64,000 nucleotides of DNA from Spartobacteria bacterium (GTDB lineage Bacteria; Verrucomicrobiota; Verrucomicrobiia; Chthoniobacterales; UBA10450). The stretch spans positions 1 through 64,000 of the forward strand of contig PNAS01000071.1 in NCBI GenBank assembly GCA_003169695.1, in the 5' to 3' direction. Positions 34,535 to 43,675 of the stretch are shown one piece after another. The first letter of the stretch is position 1. Every line of letters begins with the position of its first letter. Below the pieces are notes generated by a model. That model worked only from the letters and a program-made list of their open reading frames with translations, was not told the origin of the DNA and did not search any database. Made by a program: the position numbers and the translations under genes.

Positions 34535-35593
34535 TCACGGCAGTTTCTTCCAAATCGTTTGCGACAACAAAATCTGCGCTACGAACAGACTGCATCCCGC
34601 CATGATGCAGGCGGGAAAGAGATCGCGGTACTGTTGATATTTCTTTACCGCCACAGTCGTCTTTTCCAGTTTGTCGATATCCCGGAAAATCTGTTCCAGC
34701 GATTTCGTGTCTGTCGCTCGGAAGAATTGCCCGTCCGCGATTTTCGCAACCTCTTTCAAACCTTCTTCGTTAAACTGTACGCGCTGGTTTTCATACATGA
34801 TGTTGCCGAGCATGTCGGTGAACGGTTTTCCAGTTCGGGGATTAAAGACCGGAGCGGGAGCAATCCCGTTTATGCCGGCGCCGATTGCATAGAAACGAAT
34901 CTTCAGCGCTCTTACTGCCTCCGCCGCGGTCGGCGGCGGAATCTTGCCTGCGTTATTCTCGCCATCGGTCAACAGCACCATAACGCGGCTTTTCGAAGCC
35001 TTGTCTTTCAAACGATTCGCGGCGGATGCGATAGCGGAACCGATTGCAGTACCGTCTTCGACTACGCCCGTGCGAACACGCTCGAGATTCTGCAGGAGCC
35101 AATCGTGATCGAGTGTCATTGGGCTTATGACGTAGGGGTGTGCGGCAAATGCGATGATGCCGATCCTGTCGTTAGGCCGAGCCTCGATGAACTGGCGCGT
35201 CACCTCGCGAATCGCCTCGATGCGCGTGGCCCGGTCACCGCCAACCGAAAAATCCTTAGTCAGCATCGACTGGGAAACGTCGAGTACCAGCATGATGTCG
35301 ATCCCACTGGCCTCCACCTGAGTGAGAGTTGTGCCTAGCTGCGGACGCGCCATGGCGATGCCAAAGAACGCGAGGCCCAGCAGGAAGAGGCTGCGCAAGA
35401 ATTTTCCGGCGCGGGCGGCACTCGTTTTTCCGAGTGAGCGTAGCGTACTGGTAGAGGAAAAGGTGAGCGCGGCAGTGGATCCACTTCTCCCGCGGAAATA
35501 CGCAAGCAATGGAATCGCCAGGAGGAGCAAAAGCATCCACGGTTGCGCAAAGGTCAGCGCCGAGTTTGCCGGCAGCCAATCACGCAGGTTCAA
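34535..35593 (-). CDS. batA: BatA-like VWA membrane protein
   Basis: 352 residues. The start is TTG 35593: a strong ribosome-binding site (AAGGAGG) lies 4-5 bases before it and no ATG fits the first helix; it lies inside the last codons of the upstream gene. An N-terminal membrane helix (WMLLLLLAIPLLAYF) and a second (LFLLGLAFFGIAM) precede a VWA domain with DVSQS MIDAS (IDIMLVLDVSQSM), a Thr in GTAIG and LLTDGENNAG, and a C-terminal helix. Known: the MoxR ATPase is thought to act on such membrane VWA proteins. Confidence 0.92.
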   Translation of the reverse strand: MNLRDWLPANSALTFAQPWMLLLLLAIPLLAYFRGRSGSTAALTFSSTSTLRSLGKTSAARAGKFLRSLFLLGLAFFGIAMARPQLGTTLTQVEASGIDIMLVLDVSQSMLTKDFSVGGDRATRIEAIREVTRQFIEARPNDRIGIIAFAAHPYVISPMTLDHDWLLQNLERVRTGVVEDGTAIGSAIASAANRLKDKASKSRVMVLLTDGENNAGKIPPPTAAEAVRALKIRFYAIGAGINGIAPAPVFNPRTGKPFTDMLGNIMYENQRVQFNEEGLKEVAKIADGQFFRATDTKSLEQIFRDIDKLEKTTVAVKKYQQYRDLFPACIMAGCSLFVAQILLSQTIWKKLP

Positions 35594-36083
35594 GCTTCCC
35601 TCCTTGTACAAAACGCGTTGCTTCCTCGAGAAGCAGCCGGCTGTCCTCGGCCGTTGCGTCGTAACGTGCAAACTTGATCAGGTCGCAACGGTTAAGAAAA
35701 TCTTCGAGCAACGATTTCTCATCCTCGGAAAAGGGCGAAGCCTTCGTAAGCGCGGCGAGGAATTCGACGGATGTCTGACGCGTTACGGGCAGTTGATACT
35801 GGTCAGTAACATAGCGCCGGAGAATGTCGGAAACGCGGATGCTGAATTGGTAGGGAGACAAAGTTTCTATTTCGCGACTGATGCGATCGAGCAGTTCGAG
35901 GGTGCGTTCGCGCGGCGACGGTTGCGGTCTCGGGCGTTGCCACCGGCGTCGGATCCACCATCCGACTAAACCGCAGAGCACCAGTGCGACGAGAGCCCCG
36001 CAAAAAATTACCCACGGAGAGAGCAGCGAGTAATCAACCGGAGGCGTGATATCGTGGAATTCTTCGGCGGCAAGAAAGAGCAT
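35580..36083 (-). CDS. DUF4381-like membrane protein of the Bat operon
   Basis: 167 residues: a short periplasmic start (EEFHDITPPVDYS), one membrane helix (WVIFCGALVALVLCGLVGWWI), a basic linker and a cytoplasmic helical domain (LSPYQFSIRVSDILRRYVTDQYQLPVTRQTSVEFL). This is the common gene between the DUF58 and batA genes. Its last codons overlap the TTG start of batA. Confidence 0.85.
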   Translation of the reverse strand: MLFLAAEEFHDITPPVDYSLLSPWVIFCGALVALVLCGLVGWWIRRRWQRPRPQPSPRERTLELLDRISREIETLSPYQFSIRVSDILRRYVTDQYQLPVTRQTSVEFLAALTKASPFSEDEKSLLEDFLNRCDLIKFARYDATAEDSRLLLEEATRFVQGGKLEPA

Positions 36084-36095
36084 AAAGCAGGGAAT

Positions 36096-37010
36096 TCATC
36101 GCACGGCCAGACGCCGCTCGCGCTGCTTGAAAAACGAGCGTAGCGCTGGCAGATAATCTTCGCCTGTGCGGAGTGAGATGGCGTCGATGCTATTGCGGCG
36201 AAGCGTGCGACTTAGTTCGGCGCGCCGCGTCTCCGCCAACGCGCTGAAGCGTGCCCGAGTCGTCCGGTCTGCTGTGTTGATCTCGATCTGCTCGCCGGTC
36301 TCGGCGTCTTCCAATGTAATGATTCCGACGTTCGGCAGCATTTCTTCGCGCTGGTCCTGGATGTGAATGGCAATAAAATCATGTCTCCGTCCACTTACGG
36401 AAAGTTCGCGCGAAAAATCGCCAGTCTGAAAATCTGAAACGAAAAAGACCACCGCGCGTCGCGTGACCACTTTGTTCAGATAATCGAGTGCGAGGGCTGG
36501 CGCCGTGCCGCGACCGGCTGGTTCGAAAAACAGAATTTCGCGAATGATGCGCAGTGTATGCGATCGGCCTTTTTTCGGCGGAATGAAAAGCTCGACCCGA
36601 TCGCTGAAAAGAAGCAGACCCACCTTGTCGTTATTTCGGATGGCGCTGAACGCGAGTAGACAGGCGACCTCGGCGGCGAGCTCACGCTTGGATTGTGAAA
36701 CGCTGCCAAAATTGCCGGAGGCACTAACGTCCACGACCAGCACAACCGTCAGCTCGCGCTCTTCCGTGAATTTCTTGACGAAAGCCGTCCCAAGTCGCGC
36801 AGTTACGTTCCAATCGATCGCTCGGATTTCATCGCCGGGCTGATATTCGCGCACATCCTCGAAGTTCATCCCGCGCCCCTTGAAGACGCTGTGGTAATCG
36901 CCAGCGAAAACACTCTGCACCAGGCCCTTGGTCTTGATCTCGAGAGCCCGGATCTTCTTAAGAATCTCCGCGGGGGTTTGGCGATTGTGTTCCATCTGCC
37001 GATTGGTCAT
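36096..37010 (-). CDS. DUF58 domain protein
   Basis: 304 residues from ATG 37010 (alternative ATG 36995). DUF58 hallmarks: GRGMNFEDVREYQPGDEIRAIDWNVTARLG followed by a VWA-like core with VVLVVDVSASGNFGS and later VFFVSDFQTGDF. It stands 8 bases after moxR, so it is part of the same operon, and is probably a VWA-type substrate or adaptor of the MoxR chaperone. Confidence 0.93.
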   Translation of the reverse strand: MTNRQMEHNRQTPAEILKKIRALEIKTKGLVQSVFAGDYHSVFKGRGMNFEDVREYQPGDEIRAIDWNVTARLGTAFVKKFTEERELTVVLVVDVSASGNFGSVSQSKRELAAEVACLLAFSAIRNNDKVGLLLFSDRVELFIPPKKGRSHTLRIIREILFFEPAGRGTAPALALDYLNKVVTRRAVVFFVSDFQTGDFSRELSVSGRRHDFIAIHIQDQREEMLPNVGIITLEDAETGEQIEINTADRTTRARFSALAETRRAELSRTLRRNSIDAISLRTGEDYLPALRSFFKQRERRLAVR

Positions 37011-37017
37011 TGGCAAA

Positions 37018-38004
37018 TCACGGCACGGGCAGTCCAGCGAAGATCCGATCGACTATTGTTTCGCTCGTGATCGTTTCTGCCTCGGCCTCGTAGCTGACAA
37101 TGACACGGTGACGCAACACGTCCGTCCCGATGCTTTTGACGTCTTGAGGTGTGACGTAGCCGCGACCATTCAGAAAAGCGTGCGCTCGCGCAGCCAGCGC
37201 CAGGTAAATCGTCGCGCGCGGCGACGCGCCGTAGCGAATGAGGCCGTCGAGATTCAGATTGTACGAGGCCGGTTGGCGCGTTGCCCAGACGACGTCGACG
37301 ATGTAATCCTTCACGCGATCATCGATGTAGATGCTGTTCACGACCGCGCGCGCCGCGATGACCTGTTGCGGATCCACGACCGGCATTACGCTCAGGTTCG
37401 GCGCGGAAGTTGCCATCAAATCGAGGATCTGCCGCTCCTCGGATTTTTGCGGATAACCGATGTGCAATTTCAACATGAAGCGGTCGAGCTGCGCTTCCGG
37501 CAGTTGATAAGTGCCTTCCTGTTCGAGCGGATTTTGCGTGGCAAGAACAAGGAATGGATCGGAGAGGGGATAGGTTGTTTCGCCAATCGTTACCTGCCGC
37601 TCTTGCATCGCTTCGAGGAGCGCGCTCTGGACCTTGGCGGGCGCGCGATTGATTTCGTCGGCCAGAATCAGGTTGGAAAAGAGCGGGCCGAGCTTTGTCG
37701 TGAACTCGCCGGTGCGCGGATTGTAAATGAGCGTGCCGATTAAGTCCGCAGGCAGCAAATCAGGAGTGAACTGCAAACGCTGGAAACCGGTTTGGATGCA
37801 GGCCGCCAACGTTTTCACCGTGAGCGTCTTGGCCAGGCCCGGAACGCCTTCGAGCAGGATGTGACCGTTTGCGAGCAAGCCGAGTAACAACCGATCCACC
37901 AAATATTTCTGGCCGATCACGACGCGGCCAATCTGTTCGCGTAGCGGCGGAATCCATTGACCCATCTCCTGCACCTGCTGCGTGATTTCCTGCGTCGATT
38001 TCAT
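37018..38004 (-). CDS. moxR: MoxR-family AAA+ ATPase
   Basis: 328 residues. Walker A is ILLEGVPGLAKTLT, Walker B LILADEINRAPAKVQSALLEAMQERQVT, sensor 1 ATQNPLEQEGTYQLPEAQLDRFMLKL. Lid domain motif: RYGASPRATIYLALAARAHAFLNGRGYV. First gene of the bat operon. Known: MoxR proteins work with VWA partners in assembly or stress functions; the substrate is unknown. Confidence 0.96.
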   Translation of the reverse strand: MKSTQEITQQVQEMGQWIPPLREQIGRVVIGQKYLVDRLLLGLLANGHILLEGVPGLAKTLTVKTLAACIQTGFQRLQFTPDLLPADLIGTLIYNPRTGEFTTKLGPLFSNLILADEINRAPAKVQSALLEAMQERQVTIGETTYPLSDPFLVLATQNPLEQEGTYQLPEAQLDRFMLKLHIGYPQKSEERQILDLMATSAPNLSVMPVVDPQQVIAARAVVNSIYIDDRVKDYIVDVVWATRQPASYNLNLDGLIRYGASPRATIYLALAARAHAFLNGRGYVTPQDVKSIGTDVLRHRVIVSYEAEAETITSETIVDRIFAGLPVP

Positions 38005-38048
38005 AAGAAAGGGTGAGACAGACCAGGACCGAAGAATGTTCGATTTAA

Positions 38049-39455
38049 CTAGACGTTCTCGCTTCGCGCGCGACAGCTTAAGAGCACGGGCAGGCCGGGA
38101 TAAGGCTCCGCCCCGCGAATGCGACCTTCGAGATAACGCCCGTACGTCTCGCTGAGCAGCTTGGGTTGATTCACAAACAATATGAATTTTAAGGCTTCGA
38201 GCGTCCGCTCTTCATCGCCTCTCGCTTGCGCTGCATAGAATAATTTCAGCCGACGCGTTCCGATCGTCGGCGGGGGATTTTCCTCGAAGGCGGCGCGCAA
38301 CAAACGATTCAACACGCCCGTCCCCAGGCGCACGTGCGCGGCCCGGCGGATATCCACGATCAAGCGAAAGAGCTGCTCGACGTTCTCGCCAGTTAGAGCC
38401 GAGGCGATCAAGACAGGCGCGTAGTCGAGAAAGAAGAGATCCTCCCGCGTCGCGGAAGCGATCCGCTCCATCTCTGCTTTCGCAGCGCGCTTCGGTTTCA
38501 CCAGGTCCCATTTGTTCAAGATGACCAAGCAAGGTTTCTCAGCCTTTTGAATCAGCCCTGCGATCTTCTTGTCCTGGCCGGTCACACCGCTCGTTAGGTC
38601 GATCACGAGAATGCAAAGATCCGCGCGGCGGATCGTGCGCTCTGCACGCATCACGCTGAAGACTTCGACGGAGCTGGAATGTTTGCTGCGCGCGCGAATC
38701 CCGGCAGTGTCGATCAATAGAAAGCGCTGTCCGTCGCGCTCATACATGATGTCGATGGCATCGCGTGTCGTGCCAGGCAGTTCGCTCACGATGGTGCGTG
38801 CATCGTGCAGAATCGAATTGATGAGCGATGATTTTCCGGCGTTCGGCCGCCCGATGATGGCAAGCACCAGCGGATGACTGGTGGTTGATGGTTGATCGCT
38901 CTGCTCGCGAAAGCTTTCGGAGATGACGGCATCGGAAGCCGGCAACAGGGAATCGATCGTTTCCAGCAAGCCCGAGATGCCGCGGCCATGCGCTGCGCTG
39001 ATCGGGTCAGAATTCGCGAAGCCAAGTCGCGCGAAATCACTCTCCAGATCTTCGTGTTTCGGGTGATCAATCTTATTGATTACGAGGATGACCGGTGTTT
39101 TGGATTTGCGCAGGATTCGCGCGAGCTCCTGATCGATGGGCGTGAGTCCGTCTTGCGCGTCCACCACAAGCAGAATCACGTCGCTTTCGCGCATGGCGGC
39201 GTCCGCCGCGCTTCGGACCTGCACCCGCAGCTCGACATCGCCTCCGCCGCCAATTCCTCCCGTGTCCCAAACCGTAAACGGCCGTCGCCCCCGCACACAG
39301 GGCGCGGCCAGCCGGTCCCGGGTGATGCCAGGTTGATCGTGCACGATCGCGATGTTTCGACCGGCGAGCCGGTTAAAGAGCGCCGATTTGCCTACATTGG
39401 GCCGGCCGACGATGGCGACTTTGCCCACGCTTTCGGGCGCGTTTTTCCGTTGCAT
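38049..39455 (-). CDS. der: GTPase Der (EngA), 50S ribosome assembly
   Basis: 468 residues with two G domains in tandem: VAIVGRPNVGKSALFNRL (G1 of domain 1) with DTGGI and NKIDH, and LAIIGRPNAGKSSLINSIL (G1 of domain 2) with DTAGIRARS and NKWDLVKP. The C-terminal KH-like domain is present (VLNRLLRAAFEENPPPTIGTRRLKLFYAAQ). Duplicate-G-domain architecture is diagnostic. pgsA lies 13 bases upstream on the same strand. Confidence 0.97.
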   Translation of the reverse strand: MQRKNAPESVGKVAIVGRPNVGKSALFNRLAGRNIAIVHDQPGITRDRLAAPCVRGRRPFTVWDTGGIGGGGDVELRVQVRSAADAAMRESDVILLVVDAQDGLTPIDQELARILRKSKTPVILVINKIDHPKHEDLESDFARLGFANSDPISAAHGRGISGLLETIDSLLPASDAVISESFREQSDQPSTTSHPLVLAIIGRPNAGKSSLINSILHDARTIVSELPGTTRDAIDIMYERDGQRFLLIDTAGIRARSKHSSSVEVFSVMRAERTIRRADLCILVIDLTSGVTGQDKKIAGLIQKAEKPCLVILNKWDLVKPKRAAKAEMERIASATREDLFFLDYAPVLIASALTGENVEQLFRLIVDIRRAAHVRLGTGVLNRLLRAAFEENPPPTIGTRRLKLFYAAQARGDEERTLEALKFILFVNQPKLLSETYGRYLEGRIRGAEPYPGLPVLLSCRARSENV

Positions 39456-39468
39456 GGTTGCGGTCGCG

Positions 39469-40074
39469 TTAATCCAACTTCGCGTTGGCGTGACCTTGTG
39501 CAGTTAGCTGCCGCACCCCGTCCCTCACGTAGATCATCCCGGAAACGAGCGTAAAAAATCCGGAGGCCGCCACCACATAGAGCAACGGCAGCATGTGGAG
39601 TTGCAACATGACCCACGCGATCGCCGCCATCTGCAAAACCGTCGCGACCTTCCCAGTCCAACTCGGCCTGACGCGAACGGTCCCGTTTAAAATATGAAGC
39701 ACCGCGCTGCCGACCACAATGACCGCGTCGCGCGTGATGACGAGGACGGGAAACCATGCCGGAAATTTTCCGTAATGCTGGTCGCCCGTGCTCCAGTTGC
39801 TGATGCTGAGCGTAATGATGCCGCTCAGCAGGAGTCCCTTGTCCGCGATCGGATCGAGAATCATGCCGAGCGAGCTGCGTTGATTGTAACGCCGCGCGAC
39901 GTAGCCATCGAGGCCGTCACTGACGGCCGCGAGGAGAAAGACCGCGATGGCAGCGAAGCGTTGCCAATCCTGCGGGCTGCCTTCCTGAATGCTTTGCCCA
40001 TAATAAATCGCCAGCGTCACGAATATCGGGATCATCAGGATCCGGATCACGGTGATTTTGTTGGCGGTTGTCAT
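39469..40074 (-). CDS. pgsA: CDP-diacylglycerol-glycerol-3-phosphate 3-phosphatidyltransferase
   Basis: 201 residues, several membrane helices. The CDP-alcohol phosphotransferase motif DG..AR........G...D...D is present as SDGLDGYVARRYNQRSSLGM followed by ILDPIADK. It makes phosphatidylglycerophosphate in the inner membrane. The layout N-terminal ANKITVIRILMIPIFV is typical of PgsA rather than PssA, which is separate at 56237. Confidence 0.9.
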   Translation of the reverse strand: MTTANKITVIRILMIPIFVTLAIYYGQSIQEGSPQDWQRFAAIAVFLLAAVSDGLDGYVARRYNQRSSLGMILDPIADKGLLLSGIITLSISNWSTGDQHYGKFPAWFPVLVITRDAVIVVGSAVLHILNGTVRVRPSWTGKVATVLQMAAIAWVMLQLHMLPLLYVVAASGFFTLVSGMIYVRDGVRQLTAQGHANAKLD

Positions 40075-40139
40075 CGGAAAGCGTCGCGATCATGAAACTT
40101 TGCAAGATTGTCGCGAAAACTTACAAGGAAATTTGCGGC

Positions 40140-40727
40140 TCAGGTTTCCAGCTCTGCCGAAGCGGTGCCAGACGTCCCAGTGTGCCGCCCCTCGCAAAAT
40201 TCCTCGATCATCTTCTTGTTGAAGGCCGGGATATCGTCCGGTCTTCGGCTCGTGACCAGGCCGTTGTCCACGACGACTTCTTTATCGACCCAATGCGCGC
40301 CCGCGTTCCGAATATCAGTTTTGATCGCGGGCCAGGAAGTGACGGTCCGGCCGCGGATAACGCTTGCGTCGATCAGGACCCATGGGGCGTGGCAGATCGC
40401 AGCGACCGGTTTGCCCTCGCGAAAGAAATGGCGCACGAACTCGAGCGCCTCTTCAGACGAACGCAACGTATCCGGATTCATTAGCCCGCCAGGGATCATG
40501 AGCGCATCGAAATCTTCGGGCTTCGCTTCGGCCAGAGTCCTGTCCACCGCGACAGTGTCCCCTTTATCAGCGTGGTTCATTCCTTGAATCTTTCCCGGTT
40601 TGATCGAGACCACAGTCGTCTTGGCGCCCGCTTCATCGAGCGCTGCGCGCGGTTTCGTGAGCTCCACTTGCTCGAAGCCGTCTGTCGCCAGAATCGCCAC
40701 TTTTTTGCCCGATAGTTTTTCCGCCAT
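40140..40727 (-). CDS. DJ-1/PfpI family protein (YhbO-like)
   Basis: 195 residues. The class I glutamine-amidotransferase-like fold carries the nucleophile C112-H113 in VAAICHAPWVL and the acidic partner E19 in DGFEQVEL, the typical PfpI/YhbO set. Known members act as deglycases/chaperones or proteases; the exact substrate is not readable. It ends in a Ser/Thr/Ala tail. It lies between pgsA and tRNA-Leu. Confidence 0.9.
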   Translation of the reverse strand: MAEKLSGKKVAILATDGFEQVELTKPRAALDEAGAKTTVVSIKPGKIQGMNHADKGDTVAVDRTLAEAKPEDFDALMIPGGLMNPDTLRSSEEALEFVRHFFREGKPVAAICHAPWVLIDASVIRGRTVTSWPAIKTDIRNAGAHWVDKEVVVDNGLVTSRRPDDIPAFNKKMIEEFCEGRHTGTSGTASAELET

Positions 40728-40921
40728 AAGAATTTCTCCCGTTCAACGCTTGCGCCATTCTACGCGCAAATACTACGAACCGCTCAAGCGCATCGGATGT
40801 AGCGGGCGTTTGTTGAAATCGGTTCGCGACGATTCCTGGCGGAAGTTGCGTTGGAATGACACCCTGGCATCTCAAAACCTCTTGGTCTGCGCATCAGGCT
40901 GGGTAAGGTGCAGGTCGCAGC

Positions 40922-41006
40922 GCCGATGTGGCGAAATGGCAGACGCAACGGACTTAAAATCCGTTTCCATTAAACTGGAGTGTGGGTTCGAGTCCCGCCA
41001 TCGGCA
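40922..41006 (+). tRNA. tRNA-Leu(TAA)
   Basis: An 85-nt class II tRNA: acceptor GCCGATG pairs with CATCGGC, discriminator A, no encoded CCA; the anticodon stem ACGGA/TCCGT encloses CTTAAAA (anticodon TAA). A long variable arm is present and the T loop GGTTCGAGTCC is standard. A degenerate copy of the 3' half is found at 46698-46750 in the same orientation. Confidence 0.95.
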
Positions 41007-41146
41007 CTCTCTGAAGAGCAGTGTTACGAGGGGAAAGCGAGCGTCGCGCTCCTTTTAATGATCGCGCAGCTTCGCGCAAGGAAACGGAGCAATTACAGCT
41101 ATTTGCCAACTAATTGGCAGGTAAGACTTCGCTTGGCGTTGCCGTT

Positions 41147-41296
41147 TCAGTTCTTACTGACGGTAACAGCCGCCTGATTCGTGAGCACGTTGGTGGTCAG
41201 GGATCCTCCAACCGTGGAATCGCCCAGGCCGTAATTCAGTCGAGTCACTCGATGATATTTCTCGATCTTGTCTGACTTCGCCAGGATGTAAGTTGA
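41147..41296 (-). pseudogene. C-terminal fragment of a surface-type protein
   Basis: A 49-codon minus-strand remnant reads KIEKYHRVTRLNYGLGDSTV and ends LTTNVLTNQAAVTVSKN before a stop at 41147. There is no start and a stop immediately precedes it. It looks like a degenerate end of an exported protein; it overlaps the frame of the next feature. Confidence 0.25.
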
Positions 41297-41628
41297 TCAA
41301 GCTTTGAGAGTTGAGCGCCAACCTTTCGATACGACTTAATGTCGTGATCTACCAGACCGTCGAAGTATTGCTTCAACGCTACAGCCACTTGGTCGTCTGC
41401 CACGTAGGCCTCTAGAGTCGCGCGAACCTGGGCAATTAGCCATTCTGTTTCCGCCCCGGAGTCAACAAACAAGGTGCTCGTGGCCGACCCGCCGCCGCGA
41501 AGTTCGCAAGTGTCTTGGAAGGCTTTTCTCAAGATCGGCCTCGGTGCTCGCCTCTTCGGGTTTGCAGCGTTGTTAATCGGGGCCGCTTCTCGTATTCTGT
41601 CGCTAACGTGACTTGAACGCTCTTCCAA
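41245..41628 (-). CDS. Hypothetical protein in the decayed island
   Basis: A 127-codon open frame with plausible helical stretches (AETEWLIAQVRATLEAYVADDQVAVALKQYFDGLV) but no family recognised. The C-terminus overlaps the fragment above in another frame, so it may be a remnant itself. Confidence 0.35.
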   Translation of the reverse strand: MEERSSHVSDRIREAAPINNAANPKRRAPRPILRKAFQDTCELRGGGSATSTLFVDSGAETEWLIAQVRATLEAYVADDQVAVALKQYFDGLVDHDIKSYRKVGAQLSKLDQLTSWRSQTRSRNIIE

Positions 41629-42116
41629 AGAGTCGGCGAACGAGCGAGCAGCGGCTCAAGGTCTACGTAATGTTCGTAGTCGATTCAGTCGCGGCGCGAT
41701 CTTGAAACCGTCCTTCGTGAAATAGTGAGGAATAAGTTCCACACGGACAATCCTTTCGGCGACCGCATGCTCGTTATCGTGATCCTCTGTTTGCCGAAAA
41801 AACGCGCGTGGCGAAGGCCAGCCCGAGACTAAGCACGCACACTCGCATGATCGAGGTCACGATTCTGTTCAACGTAGAACGCTCAGAGTAAGGGGGATCA
41901 CCTCGCGACCGCAATAAAAAAGTCCCCCTGACTTCCTACCTCCCATCGGCATTAATCTTGAACCGTTGCGGCTTTTGTCGGCTAACACGCTGGATATCCG
42001 TCCAAATTGTCGGCATAATCACATGTTAGACCTCAACGCACATGTCCATGAAACTAATCCCGCGATTCTACTAAGTCCCGCTCGAAACGTCGGCAACCTT
42101 TACGGTTTTCCCCTTG
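41629..42116. other. Non-coding stretch in the decayed island
   Basis: No gene, RNA or repeat that I can support. Only short frames are present, and the composition is mixed. It leads into the conserved leader of the next gene. Confidence 0.5.
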
Positions 42117-42269
42117 GAATAACCACAGACATTTCGGTGGTACGAAAATAATTAATGACGTTGCGATTAAATTATGACAAATATGGAAAAGAGGTGGGAA
42201 TGCCAGCAGCAGCTCTAAAGAGGCGGGCCGGGTTAAGTCGCAAAAATAATCCCTAAACACACTAAAATA
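42117..42269 (+). promoter_or_regulatory. Conserved 5' leader of the VPDSG-type gene
   Basis: Aligns with 1050-1207 (reverse complement) along its length, with a similar distance to the ATG and both identical and diverged blocks. The sigma-54-like element of the 5' copy is not clearly preserved here (GGCAACCTTTACGG at 42092-42105 is only a weak match). Confidence 0.65.
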
Positions 42270-42863
42270 ATGAGAAACCCATCAAAGACAATGTTAGCGG
42301 TCCTAGCGACCGGCCTTCTTAGTTGCGGGCTCTTCTGCCAGCAGGCGCGAGCCTTCAGCGGTGATGTCATGTTTGCTGGAAGGGTCAAGGCGTCCGGGAG
42401 TTCAGGTGCAGGTACCACTCACCTCACCTTCACGAACCCTTGGACTGTGGCTTCCTTACCAGCCCCGGATGGTGCTTATATAGGGACGGCCGGCAGCTCG
42501 GCCACCATGACTAATTTTTCCTTCACGGGGACTGGCACAGGTGCTGTCTTAGTCGGAGGGACGGTCGCCAATGAATGGTCATTTTCACACGGAGGAAACA
42601 CTTATTCGTTCGATCTAGTATCTTTGATTAGCGCTACCATAACCCACGGAACAATAGATATGAGTGGAACCGGAATAGCACGTATTAACGGGGGGGATGC
42701 CTCGGCTGCGACCTGGGCTCTCCAAGGCACTGGCCGTAACTTCACATTTAACTTCGCGTCTTCTTCCACCTCAGCTGTACCGGATGGTGGTTCCGCGGTT
42801 GCTCTGCTAGGGATTGCGCTCGCCGGAATAGAAACCGTGCGCAGGAGAGCTAAGGCTGCTTAA
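42270..42863 (+). CDS. VPDSG-CTERM-type secreted protein
   Basis: 197 residues: signal peptide (MRNPSKTMLAVLATGLLSCG, cleavage near ARA), a Gly/Ser/Thr-rich beta domain, and a C-terminal tail VPDGGSAVALLGIALAGIE followed by RRR. This tail has the three parts of VPDSG-CTERM sorting signals: a motif, a hydrophobic helix and basic residues. Known: such tails are processed by exosortase-type enzymes and are linked to extracellular polysaccharide production in Verrucomicrobia. The N-domain is paralogous to the 5' gene of the window, including the leader DNA. The island location suggests it came with, or duplicated into, the element. Confidence 0.85.
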   Translation: MRNPSKTMLAVLATGLLSCGLFCQQARAFSGDVMFAGRVKASGSSGAGTTHLTFTNPWTVASLPAPDGAYIGTAGSSATMTNFSFTGTGTGAVLVGGTVANEWSFSHGGNTYSFDLVSLISATITHGTIDMSGTGIARINGGDASAATWALQGTGRNFTFNFASSSTSAVPDGGSAVALLGIALAGIETVRRRAKAA

Positions 42864-42889
42864 AAGAGCGCCTGCGCTTAACACGGTCA

Positions 42890-43675
42890 TCAAGCTAATG
42901 CCTGCCGAACCGCGCCTAAGAGCTCTTCCGCTTCGTACGGCTTCTCGAAATATCCTGCTGCGCCCATTTTTCTTGCCTTTTCTCTGAATCCCGGCTGCCT
43001 GCTGGCGGTAAGAAAAATAATCGGAGTACGCGTGGGAATGAGGGCTTGGATTCGTTCGGCAACGGAAAAACCGTCGCCGGCGGGCATGGAGATGTCCAAG
43101 AGCACCAGGGCTGGAGGATTGCGGACGGCGGCGTTCAATCCTGTCAGCGCGTCATAAGTCGTAGTAGCCTTATATCCGGCAGCCTTCAGGCGAACGGCCA
43201 GGGCCATCGCAATCTTCTGGTCGTCTTCGATGATGAGAATCGGCTTGGACTCCGTGCGATCTTGTTTTGGGCCTGTGGATGAAGCGGATTTCCTGGCTTC
43301 GACTGAGTCCATACGATTTAATTCCCGTTCGATGCTGTAGAGCAGTTTTTCGGTGTCGAAAGGTTTCTGGAACAGGCCAGCGGCCCCCAAGTCCATGACC
43401 TTTTGTAAGAGTTCCGGACTCTTAGACGCGGTAATGAAAATAATCGGCGTTCCCTGGGTTTCGAGCATATGCTGGAAGGTTTCTGCCAGTTGGAAGCCAT
43501 CGCCCGCTGGCATGGAAATGTCCAGGAGGATCAAGTCAGGTTTGACTGCGCGGCCCAGGCTTGCTCCTCCGATCGCATCAGACGCGACTGATACTGCGTA
43601 ACGATTTGCTTTGAGTCGAACTTGCAGAGCCAGCGCGATTTTTTCATCATCTTCGACAATTAATATTCTTTTCAT
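42890..43675 (-). CDS. Tandem receiver (REC-REC) response regulator
   Basis: 261 residues, two complete receiver domains and nothing else. Domain 1: ILIVEDDEKIALAL, phosphoacceptor D52 in LILLDISMPAGDG, and FQKPFD (conserved Lys). Domain 2: ILIIEDDQKIAMAL, D194 in LVLLDISMPAGDG, and FEKPYEAEE. The two are similar enough to suggest internal duplication. There is no output domain, so it acts by protein interaction or as a phosphate sink. No histidine kinase is adjacent. The stop lies 27 bases from the end of the convergent VPDSG-type gene. Confidence 0.93.
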   Translation of the reverse strand: MKRILIVEDDEKIALALQVRLKANRYAVSVASDAIGGASLGRAVKPDLILLDISMPAGDGFQLAETFQHMLETQGTPIIFITASKSPELLQKVMDLGAAGLFQKPFDTEKLLYSIERELNRMDSVEARKSASSTGPKQDRTESKPILIIEDDQKIAMALAVRLKAAGYKATTTYDALTGLNAAVRNPPALVLLDISMPAGDGFSVAERIQALIPTRTPIIFLTASRQPGFREKARKMGAAGYFEKPYEAEELLGAVRQALA

